A stretch of DNA of 64,000 nt from Epiperipatus broadwayi (lineage: Eukaryota; Onychophora; Udeonychophora; Euonychophora; Peripatidae), in contig JAQFVV010000072.1 in NCBI GenBank assembly GCA_028023455.1, forward strand, positions 4,587,214 to 4,651,213, read 5' to 3'. This document shows, piece after piece, positions 34,160 through 46,783 of this stretch. Position 1 is the stretch's first letter, and each line of letters begins with the position of its first letter. The notes under the pieces were generated by a model. The model was not told the DNA's origin and made no database searches. It saw nothing but the letters and a program-made list of their open reading frames with translations. The translations under genes and the position numbers were made by a program.

Positions 34160-36800
34160 TTTATTTTATGGTCCACTCTCTTATTGTAAAAGTTATCAAA
34201 CTTGGCAGCTAGAGGGCGGTTCAATAGGTATTTAAAATAGATTTGGTAAATTTCACATGTCATTATATTTATTTATTTTATATTATGTAATAAAGTAATT
34301 CTTAATTTTTTAATACTTCTCTTTTGTTGTTATTAAAGAAACATCATCACTGTATATTCACCATATAAAAAGTCATATTTGAGATATTAGATTACACAAA
34401 ATCTATTTGGATTAAATACATCATTATTGTATTAATGCTATCTGAAAAACAAAAGTATTGGAAAATATGATGAACATACAATCCCTTTTACATTGTCATA
34501 TCTTAAGATGAATAAATACATTTTACATCCATGAATTAATTTTTTTTATTTTATATAATTCTGAGATAAATCATTAGTCAACTTCATATTTAAAATTGCT
34601 GGTCTTAGTTTTTAAAACACAGATTAAGTTACGCTTGATTAGTTCTTATAGTAAAAAAATTATATGTGAAAAATATTTTGTTTAAAATACAAGAAGATTG
34701 AGAGAATACCTATTATTGAATATCCCTGAGAAATTTATTTATTATTTTAGTAAATTTTAATTTATTATTAAAGTATAGAATAGTTTTAGCTTGTATGAAA
34801 ATATAAAACTTGTATGTACTGAAATGCAAATTAAGTTACGGTTAGTCACCCTTCTCTACACACACCATCGCTACTGAGATTGCAATGTCTCAATTGGCTG
34901 TCTCCTTATAGTTTGAATATATATACACAAGGACATCAATGTTACAAATCATGTGGGTTATTTTGACTTATATTCTGTTTTAAATGCAAAGAACCATCAA
35001 ATTTTTAATCTTAAACTTATTTCCTGTTTGGCATAAACTGACTTGTATGAACGAGTATTTACTAACAAGATAAGCAAAAACATATCCATCAAAATTGTAC
35101 TGCGTATAATAATCAGATTTTTCTATTAAAAAGATATCATTCACAAAAGCTTTTACAACGTCCTACATAATAATAATACAAACACAATGAGACTTTATTC
35201 TTACAGCTTATTACAATATACACAAAAACATTTCTCTGTCCTATTGTTGTTCCATTGTCTTAAGCTTGAGTAGTCATTGTCTATTGGACAATAGAATACT
35301 TTATTAATCTTCATTTCTTAGATCTGTTTCTGGATTTGCCTTAATCGTTAAGAATATGGGATTCAACGGTAGAACAAATGCATTTCTGGCAATGATTGTT
35401 ATCTTTTTCATTTTATTAACTATCTAATGCCTGAAATTCAAAAACCCATAAGATTTTGAATCCAAGTTAACATGATATGTAGATATAATGCTGGATCAGT
35501 AAATTAATATTTTAAGCATCCTCAGGTTTAATTAATAGTAGGCACCTAAAAAGCTGGAATTTTTTTAAAGTTCATGTTACTAGCTTGATTGCTAGATACA
35601 TAACTGTATTGTTTCCAGGTTTAAATTCCAAGTCTTCAATAATAATGGAAGATGTCATAAAGCAATCTGGAACAGAAATTACTAAAGTGGGTTACCATTT
35701 TGATAAACATTGATTATTCAAGCTTATAATAGATGGCGCTACAATGAAACAGAGAAAGTATTCTTGTTTGTTACTACTAATAATAGTTTCTTCAATAAAT
35801 AATCAGGCACAAGATGTTCTAATATTCAAAGATTATCATTCATATAAGCTGCTAAAAAAACACATATCAATTTAATTCTCCAGTCAAAAAAAAACATTAT
35901 TCATCTACTTAAAAAAAAAAAACATATTCAATGTTATGCTTTCTCCAAGATATTTTTTTTGTATATGCCTGCTTCAATAACAAGATAGGATATATCCTAT
36001 ATCATCACTGATTAATTATTTGTTTGAAATAAAAAAAATAGGATTTAAAAGAAGAAAAATAATAAGATATTTAGTTTTTTAAAAGATATTAGTTTGTTGT
36101 TTAAAAGGAGTAGTTGAAAAATATTTGAAGTATCAAATCTGAAGAAGACCAAAGGTCAGTCGAAACAGTCATAATATGAAGAGTACCTTCTAAAAAGTAT
36201 AGTTTCCCTTTAAATCACATTTTTTGTATTAAAGTATATCTTCTATGTTAATGATTAGAAAGTTTTGTGGGTATAAGATTTTGTGTGAAAGTCAACTTCC
36301 TGTTTAATAAATGACACACCTGAACCAGAATCCTATTATTGCCTAATGAAGAAAATGTTTAAAAAAATCATGATATTTTATTCAATATCTTTATTCTGTG
36401 GGGCCTGATGACTAATGGTAGAATTGTTCATGCATGTCTATTACATGTGTTTCAATTTGGAGTTTAAAAATTATTTTGACTGCCCCCCCCCTCTGAGAGC
36501 TAGCTTAAAGCTAATCAGAAAATCCCATATTGGTCAGATAAGTGGATATCTAGGTATTTTTAGCTAGAAATTAACACAAGAAAGAGAAAATTTCAAACTT
36601 CAGCAACTGAACTGCTAATTGAAAAAACTGAAAATACTCTATTTTTATAAGGTACTGATGGAGAGAACTTTGATCTAAAAGCTCTACTTAAAGGCTATTT
36701 TATTTTTATTTTTAACTTCATTCTGTGTAGTCCCATCTCTGAATTATCAGTCATTTACATGTTGAGTTACTGATTCTAGAAACAGAAATGTTTACAAAAT
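34160..36800. other. Unannotated AT-rich DNA
   Basis: No gene I can support. Fragments related to family A (ATTATTCAAGCTTATAATAGATGG near 35710, written here in part only) occur, and a CTGAAGA-hairpin-GAAAC motif at 36139-36171 is discussed in the findings. C tract at 36482-36490. Confidence 0.4.
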
Positions 36801-36954
36801 AATACCAACAAAACATTTATGGGGCATCTATCTATGCAGTACTTTTTATGTAGCAAATCTATTGTATCTACTTTCCTTCTGCCATTTTGTATAAGCTTAA
36901 ATAGTCACTAGATTCAAGAGGGTACTGCATTATAAATCTCTATCCAGTGTTATC

Positions 36955-37015
36955 TTATCAATTCTTCCAAGCTGGTTTCTAGCTCATGGCTTTCATCAGT
37001 GAGGAATTTTAAAGC
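36955..37015 (-). ncRNA. Family A hammerhead relic
   Basis: Minus strand keeps CUGAUGA, stem II (AGC/GCU) and GAAA, but the cleavage triplet reads GCU instead of GUC and stem I is partly mismatched. The surrounding family A sequence is badly eroded. Confidence 0.4.
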
Positions 37016-37180
37016 ACTTTTTATATTCAGTAAAATTTTTCAATAAGTCTCTTGATTGATTTCAATGGAGAGAAAATGCTGAAGATTGTTAATATAGATC
37101 ATGTATTGCATCATAGTAAAAAAAAATGTATAAAGTGTTTTTTTTTAAATGGGCATAAATATTTCAATAAAGATCAAATA

Positions 37181-37286
37181 AAACCATGAATATCACATGA
37201 TCACCATTTCTTATGCTTGCTCATAACTGTTATTACTCTGGCTTGCACTGAGTGGCACTACTGTATGGAGAGTTTTGCCTGTTTTT
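37181..37286 (-). mobile_element. Family A, internally deleted 106-bp copy with 13-bp TSD
   Basis: Exact TSD TAAAGATCAAATA at 37168-37180 and 37287-37299. Only the terminal pieces remain: ATCACATGATCACCATTTC... and ...GCACTGAGTGGCACTACTGT plus GAGAGTTTTGCCTGTT. The ribozyme is gone. The intact TSD shows that this short form was itself inserted, or that deletion followed insertion. Confidence 0.8.
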
Positions 37287-37559
37287 TAAAGATCAAATAG
37301 TCAGAAATTGATGTAATAAAGGTTTTTGTTTGTTGAATCTGATTATCTTGATTAAACAATTTACAGAAAAATAAATTAATTGGAAGCAAAGAGATATATA
37401 ATGGAATCCAAAGCTTTCCTAATTTAATAAGCTTTTATATGTAGAGACATAAAGCTAACTTTGAAAATCATGTTAAATTGAGGCACCTCAAGAAATCCAA
37501 AAACACGGTGATAAATAGTGAACAGTAAAGATATAAAGTATTAAACATTAAGAAAGATA

Positions 37560-37910
37560 ATTATGGAGAAGACAGTTATAAGTATTTGGGAATTCACTTG
37601 AATTTTTAAATAGTATTATTTAAAGTATTGGAAAATTAAATTGGAGAAACAAATAAAAAGAAGCTTGATTAAACAACTTAACATTATTTCCATATCACAT
37701 GCATGATATGCCAAAAATTTTATGGAAAGGAATAATGATATCTAACATAAAGAAATTAACAAATTTATGGATTAGAATAAAAATAGCAATATGTGTATTT
37801 AATATACTTATTAACAGATAATGAAACCATTCACACATAGAGAGAGAAATGGATTGGATAAGGTTTAATACAAAAGATGCATAAAGCAAGATAAACATAT
37901 TCTTACAATA
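37560..37910 (+). pseudogene. Possible LINE remnant (YLGIHLN motif)
   Basis: Translation around 37575 gives YKYLGIHLNF followed by a Lys-rich helix, reminiscent of the post-RT region of several LINEs (R4/Dong-like YLGV-LN). Stops are frequent and no catalytic motif is present. Low confidence. Confidence 0.3.
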
Positions 37911-38748
37911 GTCATGGAACGTTTATAATTTTTTTAAATATCAGTGATGTTTAAAGATCATGCAGCTAATTTAATTTTTAAAAAGCATTAAGATAGGCTA
38001 CATATTTAGATAAAAATTTGATGTCTATGTTTATATAAAAACAGTTGGAATGGGGGAATCGTTAATTGTTGGAATAAAAGAATAACAAAGATTATATGAA
38101 GTAGGGATTGGAATTATGGGATGTTGTAGTCAAAAGCAAATTTTGAATATTTGCAATCAAATAGAATGATTATTGTAATCGATCAATTCCTTATAAATGA
38201 ATTCTATAGATAAATTTCTAAAAAGGTTATTTATCAGTTTTTTGTTGACTATGATGATCATAGTCCAACTTTTCTGAGGTGAGGATAGGGGGGAACTTCT
38301 AAAAAAATAAACAATCTTAGTGAATATCAATGTGTGAATGGATCTGACTACAATTTTTTATAATGCCCATGGTATTCTTGATTTGATGACAGTACTCCAA
38401 CCAAAGTTAAAAATGATTAAAATATTATGTCTGGCTAATTTGGGGAAAGTGTATAATGGATGAGGGATTTCGGCATTTGAATAGTATGGTTAAAAAAAGT
38501 CAAATATTTTATTTTCCAGAAGTTTATATGAAGTTCAAATGCTAGAAATGATAATTGGGCTGTAATCCATGAATCCTTAAAACTCTAGACACTACTCTTA
38601 CCACTGCATTAAAATATGCAGGGCAGAAAATGATTTCCCTATAATTGACTTATAGAAAGATCGTGGAGGATACCATTTATGGCATTCTTTTATCCATAGG
38701 AATGCAAAGTTTTCATTTTCATCATCTGAACCTGTTTGAATAGTGCTT

Positions 38749-39097
38749 AAAACAGGCAAAACTCGCTATACATATTGCCACACACAGCAAGCTAGAGTAA
38801 TCAATGGTTTCCAGAAGGCTTGTGCATAAAATCCCCATCTAGGGCCTACTCATCCAATATCCCCAGACTAGTTTCTGGCTTTTGGCCTTCGTCAGTGAGG
38901 AGCCTTGGATGTGAAAGCACTGCACCTAGATCTTAGGATCTAGCACAAGCCTTAGGATTTATGCACAAGTCGTCTGGCATCCATTGATTACTCTAACTTG
39001 CTGTGTGTGATTGGGTGTGGCAATATGTATAGTGAGTTTTGCCTGTTTTAACAACAGTTATACATAAGCATAAGAAGTGGTGGTTATGTGATGTATT
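38749..39097 (-). mobile_element. Family A hammerhead retroposon, best-preserved ribozyme (349 bp)
   Basis: TSD GAATAGTGCTT / GAATGGTGCTT (38738-38748 and 39098-39108, 10 of 11 identical). Terminal inverted pairing: AACAGGCAAAACTCGCTATA at the left, and TATAGTGAGTTTTGCCTGTT at 39026-39045. The minus strand carries a complete hammerhead. No ORF, no oligo(A). Confidence 0.83.
38852..38910 (-). ncRNA. Hammerhead ribozyme, family A, complete
   Basis: Minus strand, 59 nt: AUCCAA, GGC, UCCUCA, CUGACGA, stem II (GGC, CAAAA, GCC, flanked by an A-A mismatch), GAAA, CUAGUC, cleavage, UGGGGA, UA, UUGGAU. Stem I pairs as UCCUCA with UGGGGA (one G-U) and AUCCAA with UUGGAU, separated by an internal loop (GGC/UA). 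C7 is allowed because position 7 is variable in hammerheads. Predicted cleavage is after the C of GUC, between plus-strand 38866 and 38865. Confidence 0.8.
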
Positions 39098-39109
39098 GAA
39101 TGGTGCTTG

Positions 39110-40330
39110 TTTGCAACTTTCATAAACATTGTTTTCACCTGTTTTTCAGATGTGCAAAAATATTTTTTCTTGGGTTTTCTACTAAATAGGAAACAAGTTC
39201 AAATGGAATGACTGTGATGGAAGACTGTATGAATAAGTATGGACATGAATTTACATTTAACTTGTAACCAAATGCAAGTACTTCCACTTTTACCTAGAAC
39301 CAACTGAAAACTTGAGTAATCAATGAGCACTAGATAGTCTAATGTAATATTACCACCTCCACTGACAAGTTTTTGGCTTTTTCCATCATAAATGAAGACC
39401 TCTATGTAGAGCTGAAGCTAATGCACTTATGCACATGGCAGTCATCTTTTACTTCTTTCTACCATTCAAGCTAATAACTTGAACTTAACCTGGGTTTAAA
39501 ACTTTAGGACTTTGTTTAAAATTTTCTTACTCTGAATAATGTAAAGAAGTAAAAGATGATTATTAGTTTCAGATTTGCATCCTAGTTTTAATAACAAAGG
39601 AGATGTAAAATTCATAGACTATACCATCTGGTGCCCATTCATTACTCAAGCTTACAGTAGATGGCTCTAGAATAGAGTAAGCATATGAGAGATCATGTGA
39701 TGTTGCGGTTCACATTATTATGTAACTGGAAGTCTGAAAAAATTAGGTATCTGTTATAATGTATGAAACATTCTATGACAGACTTAATTGTTTTGAATAT
39801 TAACAACTGATTTTAGTTATTAAGGTGATGAGAAATGTGGCAAGTTAATTAATTTTTAAAATATATCTGCTTGTCTTTGGGCTTCTGATGGCAATCATGT
39901 AAGTGAAAGTATTCCTTCCACTGCCTGTTGATTCAGGAATGAAAGGCTGCTATGAGCAAGTAGAAAAGTTTATTAGATTTTTTTGAAAGTTATGTAATCA
40001 GTGATCTGAAAGAATTATCTATTTGTTGTTACAACATATAAAATTATCCTATGACATGCTCGCCTGCTCTGAGTAAAACAAAATTGGGCAGGATCATTAA
40101 TTTGAGATACTATTTTTTATTCCTAGAGCCATTACTTGGCTTTGTTCTAAGTATTCACTTAGTATAATAGTTGATCTGGCATTTCTGAGATTAAAATCAT
40201 CTTAATGGATTTATTATTATGGATTACAGTGTACTCTTCTAATTAAATTTGTTGGAATTATTCAGGGATTGTCTGAAGATTGAATATTGACTAAGAAAAT
40301 ATATATAAAGTTAATAATAGAAGTAATTTT
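39110..40330. other. Unannotated DNA with family A-like scraps
   Basis: CTTGAGTAATCAATGAGCAC near 39310 and CTCAAGCTTACAGTAGATGG near 39647 resemble family A ends. No gene supported. Confidence 0.4.
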
Positions 40331-40570
40331 TATTTGAATATTAGGGATCAAATCATTGCAGTAAATGTGGAAAAATCTAAAAGGATTGAATGGTATGAAA
40401 AAAAAAAAAACATGAGTATTCAGTTGTTTAAAAAAGATTGTAAAAGACTTACATATCTGAGATGGATGAATGAATTAAAAAAAGTTTGATGATGTAAAGG
40501 AAAAAGGTTATGCATCAGAGATATTGAATTAAAATTGGACAGCCTGAAATTATAATGATGATGATGATGA
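40330..40570 (+). pseudogene. RTE-type LINE 3' fragment with (GAT)n tail
   Basis: RWMNELKK and IELKLDSLKL in frame near 40460-40545 correspond to RWMDEM...LGLNLER of the fragment at 9530. It ends in a GAT/ATG trinucleotide run (40555-40575), as RTE elements often end in short tandem repeats. Confidence 0.6.
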
Positions 40571-40579
40571 TGATTAAAA

Positions 40580-42470
40580 ATGAATTGTCTTTAAAATGAG
40601 TTTGAAAAAATTAGAAAATTGATTAAGATGATGTTATGTGATAAAACAGGAAAAGAGAAGTTATTAAATAAATTAATATGGCAGGGTATTTGGGGGGGGT
40701 CGATTTGTAAACAGGTTTACTGGGGGGGGGGGGAGTCGATTTGTAAACAAGTTTTAGGATATGCAGCACAGAATTCTGACTTAGATAAAGGAGAAACTAA
40801 TTATGATTAACAATGCAAATCGCAATGATAAAGTAATGAGGTCATACATCAAAATACTGAAGGATTGGATGATATTAATCGTAATATCCAAAGTTACCAT
40901 TATTCATCAGTTATGTATAGAATACTTTTAAAAGTTTAAAATGTTTTCAAATTAAATACATATATATATATTTTAAAAAAAACAACTTACCATTTCCACA
41001 ATCCATTTATTTGAAATTAAAGTTTAAAAGTACAAGTTGATTTTGAAAACACTTCAAATTTGAAATTCTAAGTTTGCTTCTTGCATTACTACGCTTTCTT
41101 TTTACAATCTAATAACAACGTTTGTTTATTGCTCTGTTATCATCTAACTTGCGACTATAAATCACAAACCATCTGATTTTAGTAAAGCATTTATCTTTAC
41201 AAATATTCCTATTTCTGATTTTATATATAATTTGTCATAATCTTTTTTAAAATAGTTTGAGATGTACATACTTAAAATAAAACATTTAAAAGAAGTAAAA
41301 AATCAAATGTAGGTAAAACATTATTATGTGTCTATTATTAATGGAAATTAAGTTTCTGCAGCCAGAAAGTTCTTTTAATGTGATTCTTTTATCTCATTCT
41401 ATTCACATATGTTTAGATAGTTTATCTAGAGGGTAAACCAAGAATGGAAAACCGCTGAAACTCTGTCTTTTCTCCCCCTTTCACCATCTGTAACAGGCAA
41501 ATCTGGAAAATACTGTCTTCTTCTCTATTCTTCCATGAGGGGCTGTTGGATTTATATAAAAATGATTTTTTTTTGACAAATTTAAAAAAATATTACGAGA
41601 TGTTTTAATACATAGCAGTCAGATCTAAATCTCTGGAGATTTACCATATGTTAAGTAATATCAATGGCTTATTCCTGAGAATTTGTGAGAAATTCATTTC
41701 CAGAAGTGACAGAACAGGGACAGCAGCTCACGACCTCAATATCAGAGAGTTATCTGATGGGAATGACAAAGAATTTCTTGAGAAAGAGTAACAACCACTT
41801 GATTTGAGAGAGTTGATATTTTTATCCAAATGAGCATAACATTTTAGATGTAGCTAATCCAATCACTAAGATATTCCATATAATGTCCGTTCAATTGACC
41901 ATTCAATGCATTTCATACTTAACCAGTACTCTTCAGTTGTCCAGATCATAATCTCACAAATGATTTCATTTATTTGCTCAATATTTATCAATATCAAATT
42001 ATTACAATTTGATTTATAAGAGTCAAACTTTGACTTCTTACAACTTTTATATCATCCACTTCAGATAACTATATTAATGATTATTATTAATCATTTATTA
42101 GACTAGAGATTATCATATCATTCCTAGATCAGATAAACTTTAAACAATAATTAAGAATTAATATTTCTGATTTTAATTAAAAATAAACATATGGTGTAAC
42201 TAAGCCACACATCTCTCTTTTTCTATGTGTATTCCATCATACATTGATATTTGAAAAATGTTTCCCAAAATGCATTATATTATTGAATCAGCCCATGTTT
42301 AGTTTGCCCATGACTCACACTATAATATATTATTAAAAACAGTTAACTCATAGACAATAAAGATCAACAATTTCAAACTGTTGCCAAGGCAACCTTCTTT
42401 TTAACAATATATATATATATGAATCCTAGTTCAATTTTGAAAATTAATAACATAAATTTATGTAAATGTT
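40580..42470. other. Unannotated AT-rich DNA
   Basis: No gene visible. A G-rich duplicated stretch, with G runs and GTCGATTTGTAAACA twice, lies at 40690-40750. Confidence 0.45.
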
Positions 42471-42479
42471 TAGTTATGA

Positions 42480-43400
42480 TGGTATTTTACTTGCAGTATT
42501 TATATTGGTTATTTCCATCAACTAATAAAATTATTAAAGATTTTTAGAAAAATTCAATTTTTTGTATACATTCACCTGTTATAAAATACATGCTAATATA
42601 GAATATATTTTTAGTGCTGTTAGTCTCTTCCATTCTTCAATTATTGTTGACTTGATCAATAACAATACTAGCATCACATTGAACCAGTAATCTTTAGATT
42701 CTTTAGATTCATGATTGGTGAATTTAAGATGACACTCTAGTTGGGGTATTTATGTCAAAAGCAACAGCCAGTAGACATTTTGTAGGGTCTTCATGATTTT
42801 TTCTTTTAAGGATCATGCTAATGAGTTTGTTTTCAGACATTATGAATTATTTGAGGTGTAATGTCATTAGCCATTGTGATGTGAGTGACTTCTTTAAATT
42901 TCCCAAACTAATATATTAAAAAAAACTAGTCGTGTGATACTGACTAATACCTTCTATAATTCAACCAAATGTGATAATCCATAGTGTTTGGATTGACTTT
43001 GCTCACAAAAAATCTCAGAAAGACCTTTGTATATAATTATATAAAATTTCTCTTGGCTGTTGCTTTTGACATAAATACCTGTCTGGTTAGAATATGTCCT
43101 TAAATTCACTATTTATGAATGTAATTGATTCAATGCCATGTTAGCGATATTATTGGACAATTTAGCAACACTTGAAGAAGAGAGAAGAGTAATACCAATC
43201 CCTGTACTGTACTGAAGGCAGTATTTAAAAGAGAGATGAAGTATATCATTAAAACATTGTATTCTATACTAATTTGTATCTTATTATTGATAGTTGGATG
43301 AATTTGGAAAAGTATAAATAAAGTATGAACTTTTCTAAAACATTTAACAATTCAACTAAATGATGGAAATTATTCAACATAAAACTACAAAATGTATAAA
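42480..43400. repeat. Family D repeats, inverted arrangement
   Basis: The left half parallels 24560-24830. The right half holds CTTGAAGAAGAGAGAAGAGT, AAAACATTGTATTCTATACT and GTATAAATAAAG, uninterrupted here but split by a SINE at 7.7 kb. Confidence 0.55.
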
Positions 43401-43739
43401 TGATCCAAAGTTATAATAAGCCACAATTGAAAATCTCAAAACCTATGCATATTTTATTTTTGTAGTTCAATATAGCAAACTGTAAAATGTGAAAAATATT
43501 CATTCTGATTTTTCTTGCCTGTCAAATGCTCACAAGCTTCAATTCAGTATTTACTTAAAATTGTTTTTAATCTCAACTCTATGCATAGCCAATAATGAGA
43601 TTTTGATGGATAAGTGACCAATTGGGCATAATCTTTCAAATAATCAAGCATAATAAATCATGTATAATAATATGCCTATTTAAGCTTCCAAGTAAAACTT
43701 ATAATAAGTCTGTAGAATTTACACATCTTTAAATTATAG

Positions 43740-44075
43740 TAAAAAGGGATTTGAACTTAGGATTTTCAGTCTGTATTCATCTTCCACTTCTTCTTCTCAT
43801 AAATATGTGAAAAAACAAATGATATCCAATATACATATTTTGTTTCAGAACCAGCACTCATCAGGCCAGATCATAATCTCCTGCACATGTATATAATCAG
43901 TGCTCAGTGTATATAGCCAACTGATGCGTGCTACGTTTGGACAAAATATGTACATTGGGCATCATTTATATTTTTTCACATGTGTTTGGTTATGTGTATT
44001 GGTTGTTTGAGATGGAGTCAAGGATAAATATAGACTGAAAATCCTAAGGTCAAATCCCTCTATTTATTATACTGA
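43740..44075. mobile_element. Family B, short palindromic copy
   Basis: Starts GGGATTTGAAC and ends GTCAAATCCC, the tRNA-like ends of family B, with two convergent decayed hammerheads at about 43835-43895 (-) and 43918-43972 (+). The first retains CUGAUGA; both have AAAA for GAAA. Confidence 0.65.
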
Positions 44076-44719
44076 ACGACTAGGTTAATTTAGATTTTTT
44101 TAATTACTAAATATAGCTAATCATTGTTGTAAGTGGTATGAAATTATAATAATGGTTTGGAGTTTAGGATGAATTGGAGCACAGTAAAGTGATTGCAAGT
44201 AATATATAGACATATATAAATATATAATTCCTATATCTTGTATATGTCAAGTGTTGACTCTTCATTTATAATGGGGCAAAAAAATAGAGACCATTTAATA
44301 GCAAATAATATTTCTATCCAAATGTGCTTTGCATACTCTAATATTGGCGACATTACTAATGCAATATATCAACTCATTTGTGATGATGATCAAACTGAGT
44401 GCATCTCATACTTAAATATCTTAAGTTTTATAAAGCATTGATTACATTGGTTTGATCATCATACCCCCCCTGCCAAAAAAAAAAAAACAAAGCTAATATT
44501 GACAAAGGATCTAATCTTCCAAGGACAACTTTTATTTATTTTGATCTACAATAACATGCAGTGCTATATCACTGATTTAGAGAAGTATCATAAAATCTAG
44601 GTTCGAATCTCAAGTTAGAAGCAAAGATCTTAAATATGATGTCACATAAACTTATTAAGCTAGTTTAATTTATACATATAAACGTTTTGAATGTTTATTC
44701 AAGGAAAGGTAATATAGTT

Positions 44720-44890
44720 TTTCGATGATAATGGTTAGAATCACAATTCTTGTCTTTTGCTGCAGAAAAAGAACTAGCTCTATGATTCTAACCGTTAACG
44801 TCGAAAGCATGTTTAGCAAATTATAACAATAATAAATACTTCTTTCTACAGCAAAAGACGAGGGCTATAATTCTGACCGTTAATCTTAAA
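44720..44890. repeat. Inverted and direct repeat cluster
   Basis: GTCTTTTGCTGCAGAAA (near 44752) is inverted as TTTCTACAGCAAAAGAC (44844-44860), and a TCTAACCGTTAA block is echoed directly by TCTGACCGTTAA near 44874. Origin unknown. Confidence 0.6.
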
Positions 44891-44899
44891 AGCAAGCTC

Positions 44900-46200
44900 A
44901 GAAAAATAGCACAATAAAAACTGTACTATCTTTTTTTAATTAAATTTTCAAAACATTTATTAAATTACAGTGAGCACAAGAAAAGAGAAATAATATTTGT
45001 TCAAATTATAAGCTAATTTAGGAAATATCTTAGCATCATATTATGTAAAATTCAGAACTAAATGAAAACAGATTCTACACCAACTTAACCGTTTCATTAA
45101 GCTAACAGTAATAATAATAAATAATTAGTCCTGCACTAAAAAAATAAATAAATAATTAGTTTTCCAAATTACAAAATAAATGCAAATTAAAATCGTATAT
45201 TGACTAGGCACTTATGAACATATTAAAAATATTTAATTTTTCCATTCGTAAGCATATTATTTTAAAATATTCAGAAAATGTCATTTACAAATTTATGAAT
45301 TGCAATAAAATATTAAGCAAGAAAGATGAACTTAATATCTACGTGTACATAATAAAAATATTATTTTCTTAAAGCCTTTTACACAACTAAATAATACAAT
45401 TTTTACTGGTAACATTTATTATATGCACGTATACATAATTCAAAATGATCATGTACTATATTACGAATGAATATTACCTTCAAATGTCCTTCCATTCCAG
45501 AATATAGCAACTTCATTCAGGTTTCACATTTATAATTCAGTATTTATTTAATTTGCAGTTTCAAGTACAATTAACAGATAGTTTTCTATCAGATTACTAA
45601 ATAATAGGAAAGAATGTGTATACAACAATTTTTGATTTTCAGTGAATTAGCAACATCTGGTAGATAGGCCGATAGCTTCTAAGCAAAGTCAATAGATTTT
45701 TTATGATTACAAGCATAGGCTTCATTCCACTTATTCTAGGGATGGAAAAAGCAATTTCTCTCCTTGGATTGTTACATTGATAGATAGAGATAAGGCATAT
45801 GGACTTTTAGAATACCTTGACCAGACATGCAACTAAGCTATAATTACAAGCTTGGTTAATTAATGCTATATAAGTATTTTTCCACATTGATTTTTCCTTG
45901 AAGTGGCTTAACATTTAGATTCATTGTTTCAAACTGCCAATAAATGATATGGTAATCATAATGGTGATTTATTTGGAAAATCACGGTTCAACTTTAAAAA
46001 TGAAAATAGTTTCTTCTGCCTTACTGCTTGGTGTAATCGAAGCCTATTTTTCTTTTTAAACATTTTTACAGTTATTTCAACATCCTGCATCTAATAATTT
46101 AAACATATTTTTTTAAATTCAATTGTTAATCTGGCCATCTGTTTAAAATGCTTTTCAAAACATATTAAAAGCTCTTAGTCTGTTGTTAACTTGTCTCTTG
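44900..46200. other. Unannotated AT-rich DNA
   Basis: No gene or clear repeat. Confidence 0.45.
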
Positions 46201-46210
46201 TGTATTTAAA

Positions 46211-46783
46211 CAGGCAAAACTCTCTATAAGTATTGCCACTGAGTGCAAACCGTATAGAGAGTTTTGCCTGCTTTAATAAGTTATGAGCAAGCATAGGAAA
46301 TGGTGATCATGTGATATTTATTGGCTTAAAACCAATCCTGCCTAATAGGATAGTGGTGGCTATGGTTATTAAAGAACCAAAGTTACCATAATGTATAGGT
46401 ACTGAACTGAGTTCAGACCTATATGACTATATAGGCTAATTAGTTTGAATCGAAAATATTACAGTGTATTCAATTTGAGACTCATGGTTTTGTAGTTAAG
46501 TAGAGATAAAAGGTGGCTGCTGGAGGATTGCATTAGATCCTAAGATCTAAGTGCAGTGCACTCAGATCCAAGGCTCCTCACTGATGAAGGCCACAAGCCA
46601 GAAACTAGTCTAGGGATATTGGCTGAGTAGGCACTAGATGGGGATTTTATCCACTAGCCTTCTGGCATCTATTGATTACTCTGGCTTGCACTGAGTGGCA
46701 ATAAATATAGAGTTTTGCCTGTTTTAATAACAGTTATAAGCAAGCATAGGATATGGTGATCATGTGATGTTTATTGGCTTTTT
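46211..46783 (+). mobile_element. Family A hammerhead retroposon, long copy (573 bp)
   Basis: TSD TGTATTTAAA (46201-46210 and 46784-46793), extendable with one mismatch. It begins with a small hairpin (AACTCTCTATA...TATAGAGAGTT), then runs through GATCATGTGAT, the GGTTTTAAGCC-type region, and the hammerhead, and ends with a second AGTTTTGCCTG and GATCATGTGATG. The terminal module is thus present twice in direct orientation, at about 46249-46330 and 46712-46783. Confidence 0.8.
46566..46624 (+). ncRNA. Hammerhead ribozyme, family A, near-complete
   Basis: CUGAUGA at 46581-46587, stem II GGC/GCC, GAAA at 46601-46604, CUAGUC at 46605-46610 with predicted cleavage after 46610. Stem I: UCCUCA against UAGGGA has one A-C mismatch, and CCAA pairs with UUGG. 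Confidence 0.7.

Noticed and set aside
44238-44441. 67-codon open frame
   Set aside because: No recognisable domain, and no conservation signal can be judged from one sequence.
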